A stretch of 64,000 nt of DNA from Neonectria sp. B-13. Lineage: Eukaryota; Ascomycota; Sordariomycetes; Hypocreales; Nectriaceae. Below the pieces are notes generated by a model. It was not told the DNA's origin. It was given only the letters and a program-made list of their open reading frames with translations, and did no database searches. The stretch covers positions 868,001 to 932,000 of the forward strand of contig NOKP01000005.1 of the NCBI GenBank assembly GCA_002682825.1, written 5' to 3'. Made by a program: the position numbers and the translations under genes. Shown piece by piece: positions 11,909 to 23,640 of this stretch. Numbering within the stretch: the first letter of the stretch is position 1; each line of letters begins with the position of its first letter.

Positions 11909-12484
11909 ATAAGTTTATATACTTAATATTTTAAGAGTTAATTTAAATATATTAATATAAGAAACTTATAAAAAAGCTTTTAGAAAGTTAATTAATAAAA
12001 TATAAGTATATACTTAAATATACTAAATAAAAGCTATACTATTAATAGAATAATAAAGTAATTAATATTTAATAAAATACAAATAATAATACTATTTTTA
12101 TTTTCTTTTTAATTTAATAAATACTAATAGAATTATAAATACCTTAATAAGAATATATAAATATAGTTTAACTAAAGTACTTATAAAAATATAAATAATA
12201 AACTTAAAATTTATAATACTATTATATTATAAGCTTCTATAAAGGTTCTTATTAGGTTTTAAACTTAAATATTAGATTAGATAATTATTATATTTAGCTT
12301 TAATATAGAATTTAAACTAGAAAGCTAGATTAAGATCTTAAAATCTAAGTAAGAAATCTTAATACTCTTAGGTTAATATATAAGAACCTTTATATTCTAT
12401 TAGAATAGATAGTAAATTAAGAGCTTTTTCCTACTTAAGATAATTAGTTATTATAGCTTTTTGTATAAGCTACTTAATGCAATT

Positions 12485-14480
12485 CCTATCAAATATTTCT
12501 AACTTTAACTAACACCACAAAGAAACACATTCAAGTATCTATTGCCTCCAAGGGAGGTGCCAATAGCAGGATAGAACGCAGGAATAGAACGGCCAGAAGC
12601 GAGTCTGCCAGGACACGACGCGACTAATCGCGTAAAGATGGATAGTTGCCTGAGCATTGGTGTTGTATGTAGTGGTTTTAGTGTTGTTCGATGCATAGTC
12701 GGTGATCGAACAACCAAGCGAGCGGTTGAAGATAGCAGGAAGTCGATGATTCTTTCTAACCTGTCATCGAGCGTCCCAATAAAATGATACCCAAGAAATC
12801 CCGTGAGTTGGACGCGAACTGCCTCATGAAACGCTCTGTTTGTGGTGTTCATTGGCATACTTTTGTCATTACGCTGGTTGTTCGCATGAGGATTGATACC
12901 AGCCGAGAGCATGCTCTCGTAGGGCACAACAGCAATGCATCATGGCAGATCCCGCTCTGAATGATGCATGAGCATCATCTTTCTCCTGATAATTGCCAAA
13001 CCGAATGTAATGGGCGCTTATCACATGCCTTTTTGAACCTATTCACAATATCTTCACGTACAGCAACAGCGTCGCTCAGATCTATCGTCCCGATGGATTC
13101 CGGGCTGTTGAAGACCTTGTCAAGACCTTCAGTAACATCATTGTTATTAATAGTAATATTAATGAGAATCTTTTGACCAAGCAACTGGTTGACTTTATAG
13201 ATTTGCATTGAGCTTAATCATAGGAATTTACGCTGACACATATCGCACTAGCTAACTGAGCCAGTAAGCAAATGTAAAGTGAATACTCTAGCAGTTGTGC
13301 TATTAGTGGCCTTTATAGTGCGGGTTTTTTCATGTGACAACACAAAGCTGTGGGAACAGGGCGGTCACTGCATGCGGCCTGACCTTATTCGATTGCTGGT
13401 CGATAAGACTTCGAAGACGTATATCGTGGATGCCAACTCTCCCGATCCAAAAAGCTTTGTAAACACCATGGAGCGCCTTGGTCTTTGAAAGCCTCTCCCG
13501 TTGGCGAAGAATAGGCTGAGGCTTGAATTTAGGCTCGAAGGCTGCTGTCTGGCTTCGGTCATAAATGCCGTCTTCATCTTAGGTCTCTTCTACCATGAGG
13601 GAGTCAAGATGCCACCAAACAGAGTAACCTACAGAACCTTAGCTGATGCTGACCGATCTCTCCAGGACGCAAGGGAAGGGGTGTTGCCGATCCTTGACTC
13701 ATCTTCCTTGCGTACTTGGAACAGTGCTGGGCTGACACGAGAATGGCGAATGAAGCTGCAGTTAGGCTCGAGCGAGACCTTCGTTGGAAGTCTGCCTTAC
13801 CTATAGCAAGTGGAGAAGTTAGTCATGGATCAATCCCCCAGTCTAGAAGCAAGACACCCCCTCCGCATTTGTCCCTTCACCAACTTATTCTTCTAAACCT
13901 CTGGGAGCTTAGGTCACCCGCTTCACTTTCTCCAACTAGCTATGGACCGTCGGCAAGTCGATTAGACGACGTGATAGTCGGAGTAGGCCGGTCAGGAAGT
14001 GAGAATTCGATGTCGACGTCAGATTAGAAAATCTACCATACATGCGTCAACCCGGTCTCCTCGATCTAGTGGCTGCAGGTTCGTCTTGACAGGGCAATCA
14101 GCCCCGCAGTCGCATTGCATGACGAATTCTTCGCGGTCTGGCGTGTCACAGGACTGCAATGAACTATTTCACGCTCACAAAACCGGGAAGCATCCTCACT
14201 CGACCAGGTAAGCCCGATTCTTCGCAGTCTCGAGAGATGTTGCTCGCCATTGCTCTTGGTCCTCTCTCCGGCATGCCTCCCGCAAAATGGTGTTGAAGAC
14301 CTCAAAAAGCCGAGACGATAAGTCTGGCGGTGGAAAAACTTTGAGTTGAGCGAGACAGACAGTGGCATATAACAGCTTTAAGACAGAGAGTAATGGATCC
14401 AAGCCCCTGCCTGCGCTAGAGATAAACAGTTTCGCATCGAACTGACCAGCCTGATGGACCCTACTAGTATCTATCAAAAC
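12485..14480. other. Normal-GC stretch without a recognisable gene
   Basis: Several short frames exist but none resembles a known family. A 69-codon plus-strand frame at 13279-13488 starts with a hydrophobic, signal-like segment (MNTLAVVLLVAFIVRVFSC) and could be a small secreted protein, though it may be chance. A 77-codon minus frame at 12975-13208 and a 93-codon minus frame at 14196-14477 are equally unassigned. Decayed gene remnants beside the RIP block are plausible. Confidence 0.4.
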
Positions 14481-16892
14481 TCAATAGACGTTATTAAGGA
14501 AATTTAGAGCCGGATCATTCAAGTCCGTCCACTGATACATCGGTGCTCCCGTGCTTGTGTTGCTCATCAACTCACACCACGTATCATAACCACTGATGAT
14601 GGACGCCGCCTCACTATCTGCCGTACCAGTCAGAAACGGCGCGCTCTCACAGTAGGTGTGCGCGTCTTCCTCGTCTAGGTGTGGCCAGCAGAGCTTGAGG
14701 CTGATATCGCGGCATTTGGAGCCGTTGGGGTTCAGTTCCACCATGGCGCCCATGATAGCCGACGACGTGGTGATTTGTGAGCGCCAGTCAGGCGCGAGTG
14801 AGTGACGAGGGTTTTGCCTTAGGCAATGGACAGGAATCAAAGTTGCGTGGAATAGAAAGTACCTGATGAATCGTCTAAGCAAACAGTACACGTGGGTCTA
14901 GAGAGAGTAGCAACTTACAAGATATACCACGCCGCGAGCCTGGAGTGAGACCGAGACGCCCAATACCCTTGGATGGACGTGATGGTTTCCTTGGCGGCGT
15001 CAAGACACCTGAAGACGGCTAGGTTTTCGATACTTAATGAGCTCTGCTGGGTGTTTGAGGATGAGGATCGCGCCCATCGGACGAGAAAGGGGCGGTACAT
15101 GACGATTCTGAGGTTTCTGTACCGCCATCTCGAGATGCCAATGCCGAGCGCGTGTTCAGATTTAGGCGGAGGCGCGGCAAAGTAGTAGTGGGGCACTTGA
15201 GCGAGCCAAGAGCCGATGCATACGTCGTCCAGAGCAATCAGCTCCGCAGCTGACGGGAAGGGACTAGTGATGAGGCGGTTGTAGACGCTCATTGTACTGA
15301 GGTGATAGGCGGATTGAACCCGGATGTAAGTGTATTCCGTCACGCCATCCACCTCTGATGAACAACAAGTTGAAGCCCACGTTAGATCCTAACAGATATC
15401 AGTAAAAAAATATCAAAATAGAAAAAGTCGTCAACGGTATAGCTGCCCACTGACTTTCTCGTGGATATTCTGAGGGAGGGCTGCCTCAACACCGGCCTGT
15501 GGCCAGTTCAGTGGTCTGCCATAGGTGATGGTGGCGCCCACATCAAGGACGCAGAGACACCACCATGCTCTGCGCCGGATTTCCCTCTGCAGAGGCGAGA
15601 GGCTGTCCCCTTCAAACTCCTTATGAAAGCCCAATCCAATGGCCAGCCGGAGTGCCAGGCCACCATAATTATACCCGCTGTTGGGCTTGTTCCTCTTTTG
15701 CAGATAGTTTGCCGACAGGCCAAATGCCTGGACAAGAGTCAAGTTTCCAACCTCGAGGTTGTCTGACAGCAGGCTCTTCTGCGCCGCCTGGAAGATGGGC
15801 AAGTCGGTGGCGTCGGCGGCGTTGCTGCTTGCAAACGACCCGAGCGCCGCAAGAATGTTTGCGAGTATATTCCAGTGGTCCTTGTTTGTGCAAGGCAAGG
15901 TGCCCGCGTACTGCGCCCGGAAGGTGGGCTCATGTACGATAGGGAACGTGGGATGATAGAGGGCGAAGAAGGCGTCAATGAGATTCTCTACTGCCACCCG
16001 GGTCAGCATGGCCTGGGTGCGAAACCACCGGGAGTGATCTGAGTGCTGCTGGAACAGAGACTCGATCTGATGCAGTGCAACTTCCGCATCAACCTCTTCT
16101 CCGTCTGGGTGGGCGGAGAGGATTTGACGCAGCAAAGCGGCCCCGGAAACCGCACCCAGGTAACCTCTGTTGTGGTCGCCCACAGTCAGGGCAGCCATGC
16201 CATCCATGATGGTTTGAGTAGAGTCCCCATTGACAGAATCCATACCCGACCAACGAGATGGATCGTACGTGCCCCATGATGCCTCTTGCTCGTTCCACTC
16301 GAAGCTGTCGGCTAGAGTCGGGGCAATCTCATATGAGGTGGCCTGAGATCCGGGCAAAGGGCCTGCGTTGACTCCCAAGTCGATGCATGGCGCCAGCTGC
16401 GAGATGTCAGCGGCAAGAGTCACCAGACTCGCTGTGGTTGACATGGAAGGCCGAGCGTCTGGTGCCGGGGCTGGCGGTTGGGCGAGGCTCTGGGGTGGCG
16501 ACGCGGCAGTACTACTCGGAGTTTCGCCTCCGTCCATCAGCTCCGCAATCTGGCTGTCGGTGTAGTGGCGTCTCAAAAGGGCCTCGGCCTTTTCAAGACG
16601 TTCCTCCAAGATGGTGACATGCCTGCAGCCGTCTCAGTCAGTAGCCAGCACCTGAACGCTTCTCGCGGGCAAAGGTGTCGATGGGGACCTACCTTCGTGT
16701 CAAGCGAGTCCTGCTGTGCTTGTCATATAGGCAGTGACGTCTATACTTCCGACAAATGGAGCACACGGGCATGACGCCATCGCACTTCATCTTTCGCCGG
16801 CGGCATTCACGACACGGGGTTGGCTCCTCCGCCGTGGGTCCACTAGGCGGGCCTGCATGCGGAGGAGAGGCCTTGGGGAGCTTACCTTCCAT
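14481..16892 (-). CDS. Zn2Cys6 transcription factor with fungal-specific regulatory domain
   Basis: Four exons (16892-16693, 16622-15455, 15388-14919, 14874-14481) give 743 aa. The zinc cluster is C27-x2-C30-x6-C37-x6-C44-x2-C47-x6-C54 (CRECRRRKMKCDGVMPVC), followed by a short linker and a coiled-coil-like dimerisation segment (HVTILEERLEKAEALLRR) split by intron 1. The middle homology region contains FFALYHPTFPIVHEPTF, GGLALRLAIGLGFHKEF and RRAWWCLCVLD, the usual signature of the fungal_trans domain. It lies next to a Dal5-like transporter and a 6PGDH-like enzyme. Local regulation of those two is an inference from proximity, in line with how many fungal catabolic clusters are built. Splice junctions restore the frame at each step. 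Confidence 0.93.
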
Positions 16893-17637
16893 GGCTCAGA
16901 CTGGATGCAGGATACTCGGTCGGAATATTCGAGTACCAGGTCTTGGGAGGATGATGAGCAATGAAAGAATTTCAGCTCGATGGAACCCTGGAGATGGAGA
17001 CGTGCCCCCACGTCCGGATAATTTGGGGTACGATTTAAGCGGGGCGCCTCCGCTAGCGTATGGGGTAATGTTAGCTAGTTAGGTCGTAAGCCCCTTTCAT
17101 TGTTGGGGTTGAAGGCTTGACGTAGTTGAATGGGGTAATCCTAACCTCTTCTGGTTTGGATCCAGCAATTGGTACGGCACTTGATCTATATAAAATGCCT
17201 CCAAAATGAAGATGCTCTGTCTTGGTACGACTGTGGCCTGGGCTGGCTCTGACAAGAGATCATAACATCAAGAAAACAGTGCGGAGGTTCGTACAGATTG
17301 ACCTAGCACGGCTGTTGACGGTCTAGCGCAAAAACTAATAGAGCAAGTGGGTTATGATGACACTTTGCCACCCATTCGCATGCATGGGAAATTTGTTCAT
17401 GTTTCATCATGTTCCGCGCGTGATTGTTCTACATTTGACCTGAAGATTGGACATTGGAGAGTACATGATACTATGGGTCTTCTCCAACGCATTGCAAGCA
17501 ATTCTGCATCATGTACTACCTCAGAGGGGCCCAACAGGCCTCTTCCCGGAAATCCTCACATCTAATCACCTCGAGTAGTGAAGCCTCGGGTCAACGTGAA
17601 AGAGGAGCGATATCTGCCCATCATCTCTACGGCGGGC
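16893..17637. other. Intergenic, no gene seen
   Basis: Holds the promoter of the Zn2Cys6 gene and the 3' flank of the MFS gene. A 72-codon frame at 17347-17565 has no recognisable content. Confidence 0.5.
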
Positions 17638-19421
17638 TCACAGAAGGTATCTGAAGCCCTTCTGCATCCTTAGCGCCTCATCTGCCTCGTCCCTCATCTG
17701 CTGGGCGACATCAGGTTGCGTCTCCCAGGCTTCCTCCTGCTCCTCGAGCTGCTTGTTCATCCTCGCAAGCATCATGCGGAGGGCCAGCGCGCCGACGACG
17801 GTGGCGCCGAACATGGCTGTGACAATGCCGTAGCTCCCGCGGAACCCATTGTCCTTTAGGCCCCAGACGTACGAGCCGGCGATGTTGCCCAGCTGGGCGA
17901 ACGCATTGATCAACGCGATAGCGACGGCACGTTTGGCCGGTGGACGGGGAAAGGTTGAGCTGATCCAAGAGTAGAAGACGATGTAACTGAGGGTCGGGGC
18001 CAGTTAGTAGAAGTTGGGCGACATGGAGAGTGTTTGTGAACTCACCCGGCATAAGAAGCTGCTTGTAGAAAGAGAGCAACGTATCGAGCAGCGACGTTCA
18101 GCGTACACATGCTAATAATGAAGCCAACTAAGCCGATACCAATTGGGCCTACAATATGCCAAAACTAGTGAAGAGTATCAGTCAGCTGGCAGAAGGCATT
18201 GGATTTGTGTCAGAATCGAAGACGTACCTTCTCCTGGGATCGATCGGAGCTCCACGCAACGATGAGAGAAACGATGCACGAGAACAGCCACGGCGGCGAG
18301 CTCATGAGCAGGGTTGGAACGTAGTCGAAACCAAGCGTGCCGGTGAGAGTGGGCTGCGTCAAAGGTCAGAATGTGCCGACTAGTATGGGATGGATGGGAT
18401 GGCGAGGAATCCTTACGAAGAAAGCGTTGAACGACAGACCAACCACGTATGCGGCGAAAGTGATCATCATGACATAGATCTTGGGGTCCACGAGAGCCAT
18501 GTACAAGCCGTCGAAAGGCCCCTGGCCCTCGGCATCCACATCAGCCTCACCAACATCCTCGATTATTCGGAGTTGGGCCACTTCAAGCTCTTCCCTAGAG
18601 AAGCCCTTGGTGTTGTGTGGAAGATCAGGAAGGATAAAAGCTGCGGCGATAGCAATAACCATGGTTATGGCACCTTCAACTAGAACAAAATTGTTAGCCG
18701 CGTCGCATTCGCCGACGAAAAGGTGGTAAAGCTTACTCCAGAAGAGCCAGCGCCAAGAAGCGTGCCCCAGCACCCCGTCCATTTTCGACAGCACTCCAGC
18801 TGCAATGAGAGCTGAGAATGCGTTGGAAATAAGGTTACCACAAAATAGGACTGCGTTCCTCTTGGTAAGTTCCCGACGCGTATACCACTTGGAGAGAATA
18901 AGCAACGCGCCAGGGAGGAAAGCAGCCTCAGTAAAGCCCAAGAAGAAGCGGATAGTGACCATTCCCGCGAAACTATGGGCATTGCCTGAAAGAGTCGAAA
19001 TCAGGCCCCAGATAAGCATAATGGCTGCCAGATATAGCGAGGGTCGTTGGATCCGGTTGATGAGGATATTCGAAGGGACTTGCATAAGGATATAGCCCAC
19101 GTAGAGAATACTGAGGCAGGTCGCATATTTGTTATCATCCAGCTTCAAATCCTCCTGCAGACCTCTGAGGCGGGCAGCGGCGATGTTGTTGCGGTCGAGA
19201 TAGTTCATGATGTAGATGAGAACGAAGAGACCGCAGCGAGCATCGAGCTTGAGCTTCAGGCGCTTCTCGACGCGCGCGCGAGTTGCTGGGTCCATCGCCG
19301 AAGCAGCATTGATGCGCTCACTGGGTGGCAGCATCTTATCCGGGTTTTCCATTGTCTCGATGATCGGTTTATCAGGTCGAGCTGCACCTGCGGTGCCCGA
19401 TGCGTTTATGTTGTCGGCCAT
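17638..19421 (-). CDS. MFS transporter, anion:cation symporter (Dal5/allantoate permease-like) family
   Basis: Plasma-membrane uptake carrier for a small organic anion or vitamin-like acid. The start MADNINASG at 19421 is preferred; an in-frame ATG at 19475 would add 18 residues. Family features include YIMNYLDRNNIAAARLRGL in TM1, VGYILMQVPSNILINRI, RFFLGFTEAAFLPGALLILSKWY and ELTKRNAVLF. Introns are evident near 18744-18680, 18415-18360, 18228-18165 and 18112-17985. The C-terminus is a charged cytoplasmic tail (LEEQEEAWETQPDVAQQM). It lies between a Zn2Cys6 regulator and a divergent 6PGDH-like gene, suggesting import of the acid that enzyme oxidises. The true substrate cannot be read from sequence. 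Confidence 0.9.
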
Positions 19422-20189
19422 GGTGGTGTGTCCCGGATAGGTCTTGCACAGCTGAGTCGCCACGACGATCGGCACCTTTGGAGCAAAGAGTATAAGAGAA
19501 AGTCTGGAGACTCCGGGGTTGTTTTCTGGGGGAGATGAGCTCTGAAAATCCGGGGTATGGGGAATGAACGAAGACTATTTATCTGAAAGGACACGGTGCT
19601 CAAGTGCTTGTACTACGTAGTAGTCAAGCTGCGACGAAGTGTTGAGGGTTGAAAACCTGGTTTCAGGGACTTGTCGGCAAAATACTTCATTGGGCCTAGG
19701 AGAGTGCCGTCGATCGTGGAGAAGGGTGACTGTCCGCCCCCAATCGGAACGTAGAATCCAGAACGGGGGGCTGAGAGTCAGCCAAGCTAAGTGAGTGGGC
19801 ATAGAACAATTGGCTGGGCCCGTCACCACAGCGGGTCTCTTGAGGCTCTGGGAAGCACCAAGGTGGTCTGTTTGTGGAGTCCCGTAAGAAGTCTGCATGA
19901 CTCGTATCATTCCCGTTGCACGCACACCGGTTGATGCCGAGCAGGTCAGCTGGGGGGGTAGACTGTCAACCGCAACTCGTGGGGGGACAGGGGATGGCGG
20001 GCTGAGAAAAGACCCACCAGAGTTCAGAGACATCGAGATGTGCTTCAGGAGAGTGGGAGTATTTATCTTCAGTACGAATCCAATGTTGGCAGCATTTTAT
20101 GTAGAGGAACTTCAACGGTCACAAGTTGATACTGCTTAGAACCTCATTCTCTTTACCCAACACATCTTCTGCAGAAGCTTTAGTCGGCC
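19422..20189. promoter_or_regulatory. Divergent promoter between MFS and 6PGDH-like genes
   Basis: A 768-bp spacer between two divergent start codons. No gene is visible; a 152-codon minus frame at 19575-20033 has no recognisable content. A pyrimidine-rich stretch (CATTCTCTTTACCC) lies shortly before the 20190 ATG. Confidence 0.5.
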
Positions 20190-21842
20190 ATGGAGATTAC
20201 GAAAGTAAGTTGGTCAAGTTGCGGCTCTTCCCACTTGCGTCGGCAGTTACTGACCCGCGTCAATTACAAGGTCGGCATCATTGGTGCGGGTACCATGGGT
20301 GGCGCCGTGGCCCTTCTCTTCGCAGACAACGGCCTAGACGTATCCGTCCACGACACCTCGCAATCGAGTCTAGAAAAGGTGGCCAGCAATGCGCAAGCGG
20401 CCGGCCTATCGGAGCGAGTTCACATTTGCAAGGACTACGATGCCCTATGCCAAGGACTCGGTACACCCAAGGTCTTCATGTTTAGCCTGCCCAACGGCCG
20501 TCCAGGAGATGCTGTCGTCAAACAGCTCCAGCCTCATCTGACCAAGGGAGATATCCTGATTGACGCCTCGAACGAACACTACGAACGCACCCAATCGAGG
20601 CAGGAGTTACTCCGCCCCCTTGGCGTCGCATACATCGGTCTGGGGATATCTGGGGGCAGCTTCGGTGCACGATATGGCCCTTCGCTTATGCCAGGCGGCG
20701 AGAAGTGGGCTGTGGAGCAGGTTCTGCCCCTCCTGGCAAGAATTGCGGCCAAGGACGATCATGGCCGCCCCTGCGTGACCAACATTGGTTCCGGGGGAAG
20801 CGGCCATTTCGTCAAGATGATGCACAACGGCATCGAGCACGGCATCATGTCTAGCCTCTGCGAGGCATGGGAGTTGATGGACAAGTGCCTGAAGATGACC
20901 GGTGACGAGATTGGCCAGGCCTTCGACTCTTGGCACGCTGAGGGAGAGCTAGTATGAATCCTCGGAAAAGAATTGATCCAAACGTTTGAGCTGACTCGGG
21001 CAACAGAGGGGCAACTTTCTCGTGTCAATCAGCGGGCCTATCTGCCGGACCAAAAGCCCTATCGATGGCGGTTCCCTTCTACACCAAATCAGGGACGCTG
21101 TTGTCCAAGATGCCAACGACACTGAGGGTACTGGCGTTTGGGCCAACGTCGAAGCTGTGGCATCTCATGTGCCTGCACCGAGTTTGACCACAGCCCATTA
21201 TCTACGACTTGCCTCAGCCGATGTGCATCAGAGAAGTGCTATCAATGCCTCGATAGGCAGCGTCTCTCCCCAGCCGTTTGAGGTTGCGCCTAATCAACGA
21301 GCCAGCATTCTTGAACAACTACGACAGGCCGTCTACGTCACAAGTCTTGTCTGCTTCATCCAAGGATTCGACGTGCTGGAACGCAAGAACCGACAAGAGG
21401 GTTGGGGTGTTGACATGACGCGCGTCTTGACCATCTGGAGAGCCGGCTGCATCATCAAGTCTGATTACTTGTTCGACCTCCTAGACGCGGCTTACGCTCA
21501 GGATTCCATCGCGCACCCTCTCTGCAGGTATGGGATAGCGGATGAGGTCAAGAAGTTCTGGTCCTCGCTAAAGGCAATCGTGATTGAAGGCCTCAAGGCC
21601 GATGCGCATGTGCCTTGCCTGAGCGCTACCTTGGAATACCTCAAGTACATCGGCGGCACCGATCTTCCGACTTGCTTCTCGGAGGCTCAGCTTGACAGCT
21701 TTGGGGCGCACGGGTTTGATCTTAAAACCGAGCCTCTCAGGCATCTGTTGAAGGGTAAGATGAGCTTCCAATGGCGCACGTCTCGTTGGATGCTAATGTA
21801 ATCCTTCTAGGAAATCATCACGAAGCTTGGTCCGGTGTCTAA
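20190..21842 (+). CDS. 6-phosphogluconate-dehydrogenase-like protein with altered phosphate site
   Basis: Four exons (20190-20204, 20271-20951, 21007-21754, 21811-21842) give 491 aa, the normal family length. The N-terminal NADP fold has GIIGAGTMGG. The substrate loop GISGGSFGARYGPSLMPGG and the catalytic segment GSGHFVKMMHNGIEHG keep Lys187, Asn191 and Glu194, equivalent to Lys183, Asn187 and Glu190 of the sheep enzyme. Of the residues known to hold the 6-phosphate, Tyr191 is His195, Lys260 is Glu272 and Arg446 is Leu461, while Thr262 (T274), Arg287 (R299) and His452 (H467) remain. The usual DGGNS is DASNE. I infer an NADP-dependent dehydrogenase/decarboxylase fold acting on a different, perhaps non-phosphorylated, sugar acid. 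It is divergent from an MFS anion transporter and near a Zn2Cys6 regulator. Confidence 0.9.
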
Positions 21843-22877
21843 GGTCTAGATGAAGCAAGGTGTAAGGCTTTGTCGCGTCCACAGCCCCAGCAAGTTAGGC
21901 ATCGCTCATAGATCTTTGGCGTTCAAATGTGTTATTAAAGAGGTCGGTAGAACAGTTTGAACATAGTCTTTACATTTTCAATCATGTAACCGCCGCTAAA
22001 GGAGAGAGGATATAGTAGTGAAAAGCCTTGCCAGTAGCGGGCATCAGCAACTACGGCAGATACATTGTTCAGCTTCAGGGATGAGCACCCTGATGATAGA
22101 CCAAACAATAGTTTGATGGATCCAAAATAGTACCGAGTTCATGTGATAGTCCCCATGCAAACAGTGTAATTCTACCCAAGAGATAGCTACATGGCGATTC
22201 GCATAAAGAAGGATCTGTTTCGGGGTAGCGGAAGGAGGAGCTTAGAAAACCAAGTTTGGTTCCCAGTTATGAGCCATTTCATGCCCTTTGATCCTTATTG
22301 TAGAGTTTCATCGTTCAAGGGCTGAACTTACGTCTCTAGAATCTCTTTGTCGCTTTGGAGGGTGAGGGAGCTTATCTCAGCATGCTCTTCGTGCCAAGGT
22401 TATCTCCCATACATCTCGGGCGAGATGCCGATCTGGTTATGATTCACAGGCGCGACTTTGCTCGACGTGTAATCGTCGGTAGGGATAGACATCGCGGAAT
22501 GACTAAACTGAATAGCGTCCGATGAAAGGCGATCATCACAATAGGATTTTTAAGCCGATTCGTATTTGGACATGGAAGGAAGAAGAGGGGAGAGACGATC
22601 GAGCGCGCACTAGGCAGCCATGGATAGTCTCGCTGCCAGACCAATGCACGCACTGCCGCCACTAGTCAACACTGGTCGACGCTGCCGCCGCCACCTCAGC
22701 AACTAAGAAGGCTCGTCCGCCGCACACGTCTCTTCCCTAAACCTTGGTCTCACCGAGTCTTACCTCAACTCCCTTGAGTGAGGTCGAAAGACGGTAAGAC
22801 GCCAAACGCAAAGTAGTGACCCTCGTAGCACGACTTGCAAAGCACTGCCTAAGAGATTACGGATCTCTTCTCAACCC
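21843..22877. other. Intergenic, no gene seen
   Basis: About 1 kb of ordinary composition with only short unrelated frames (such as 22444-22662, minus). Ends at the edge of the duplicated segment and the RIP block. Confidence 0.5.
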
Positions 22878-23640
22878 TTAAGAGAAGTTTTGATCAATAA
22901 AACCAGCAAGCTTGCTTAGGTATGTTTATATTTAAAGTTAGCACTGTTGAAACTACTGTTTGGACTACTGTTTCTGCTTATCCGCGATTGCGCTGAACAG
23001 TCACGTGTTTCCTTTGCTTGAGCTTAACGGGGGGATAGATCTTTGGATTTTGAACCTAATTATTGACTTTTGCCCCCTCCAGCTTCCCAGAACTCCCTCC
23101 GCCAAATCCCTCCATGCTTTATGGCTAATGTTAGAGATGATCATAGGATTCCCTTGGTTTCTAATTTATTACTCCTTTAGCTATAGATTAGTTAGAATAA
23201 TATTACCTATTAACTATATAATCTATAAGGTATAAATAGGATTATATAGCTTCTTAAGGAACTTCTTCTTTATAATAGTAATATTACTATTCCTTTTTAG
23301 CTTTAGAGCTAGCCTTTTTAGAAAGAGTTATTCTATTATAATCTATTAAGCTATTATTATATTAAGTTATATTTTCTCTTATAATAAGATATTATAGTTA
23401 AAGATTATTAATTAGATTAATTTCTTAGGTTTAAAGTAATTAATTATAAGCTATTTTATATACTTTAGATTGGACTTTTAAACTATAATTTATAGTATAA
23501 AAATAAGACTTAGATATTTTTTTAATTTACTATATAGATTATATAAAAGCTTATATATATAGTTTAATAAGAGCTTATTAAGCTATAATATAATTTAAAT
23601 AGTAATTATCTTATGTAATTAGTAATATAATTATTATATT

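Larger units (their letters stand above)
9650..12484. repeat. AT-rich, RIP-degraded block
   Basis: Base composition drops sharply to almost pure A/T and recovers abruptly near 12485. There are no open frames of meaningful length. Aligning copy A of the retroposon-like repeat inside it with the lightly mutated copy at 22942 shows essentially only C-to-T and G-to-A differences, the RIP signature. The sequence outside copy A is too decayed to identify. Confidence 0.85.

Noticed and set aside
9650..12484. Mitochondrial origin of the AT-rich block
   Set aside because: Substitution pattern between repeat copies is RIP-like, there are no mitochondrial genes or tRNAs, and its repeat family also occurs in a nuclear gene-bearing context.
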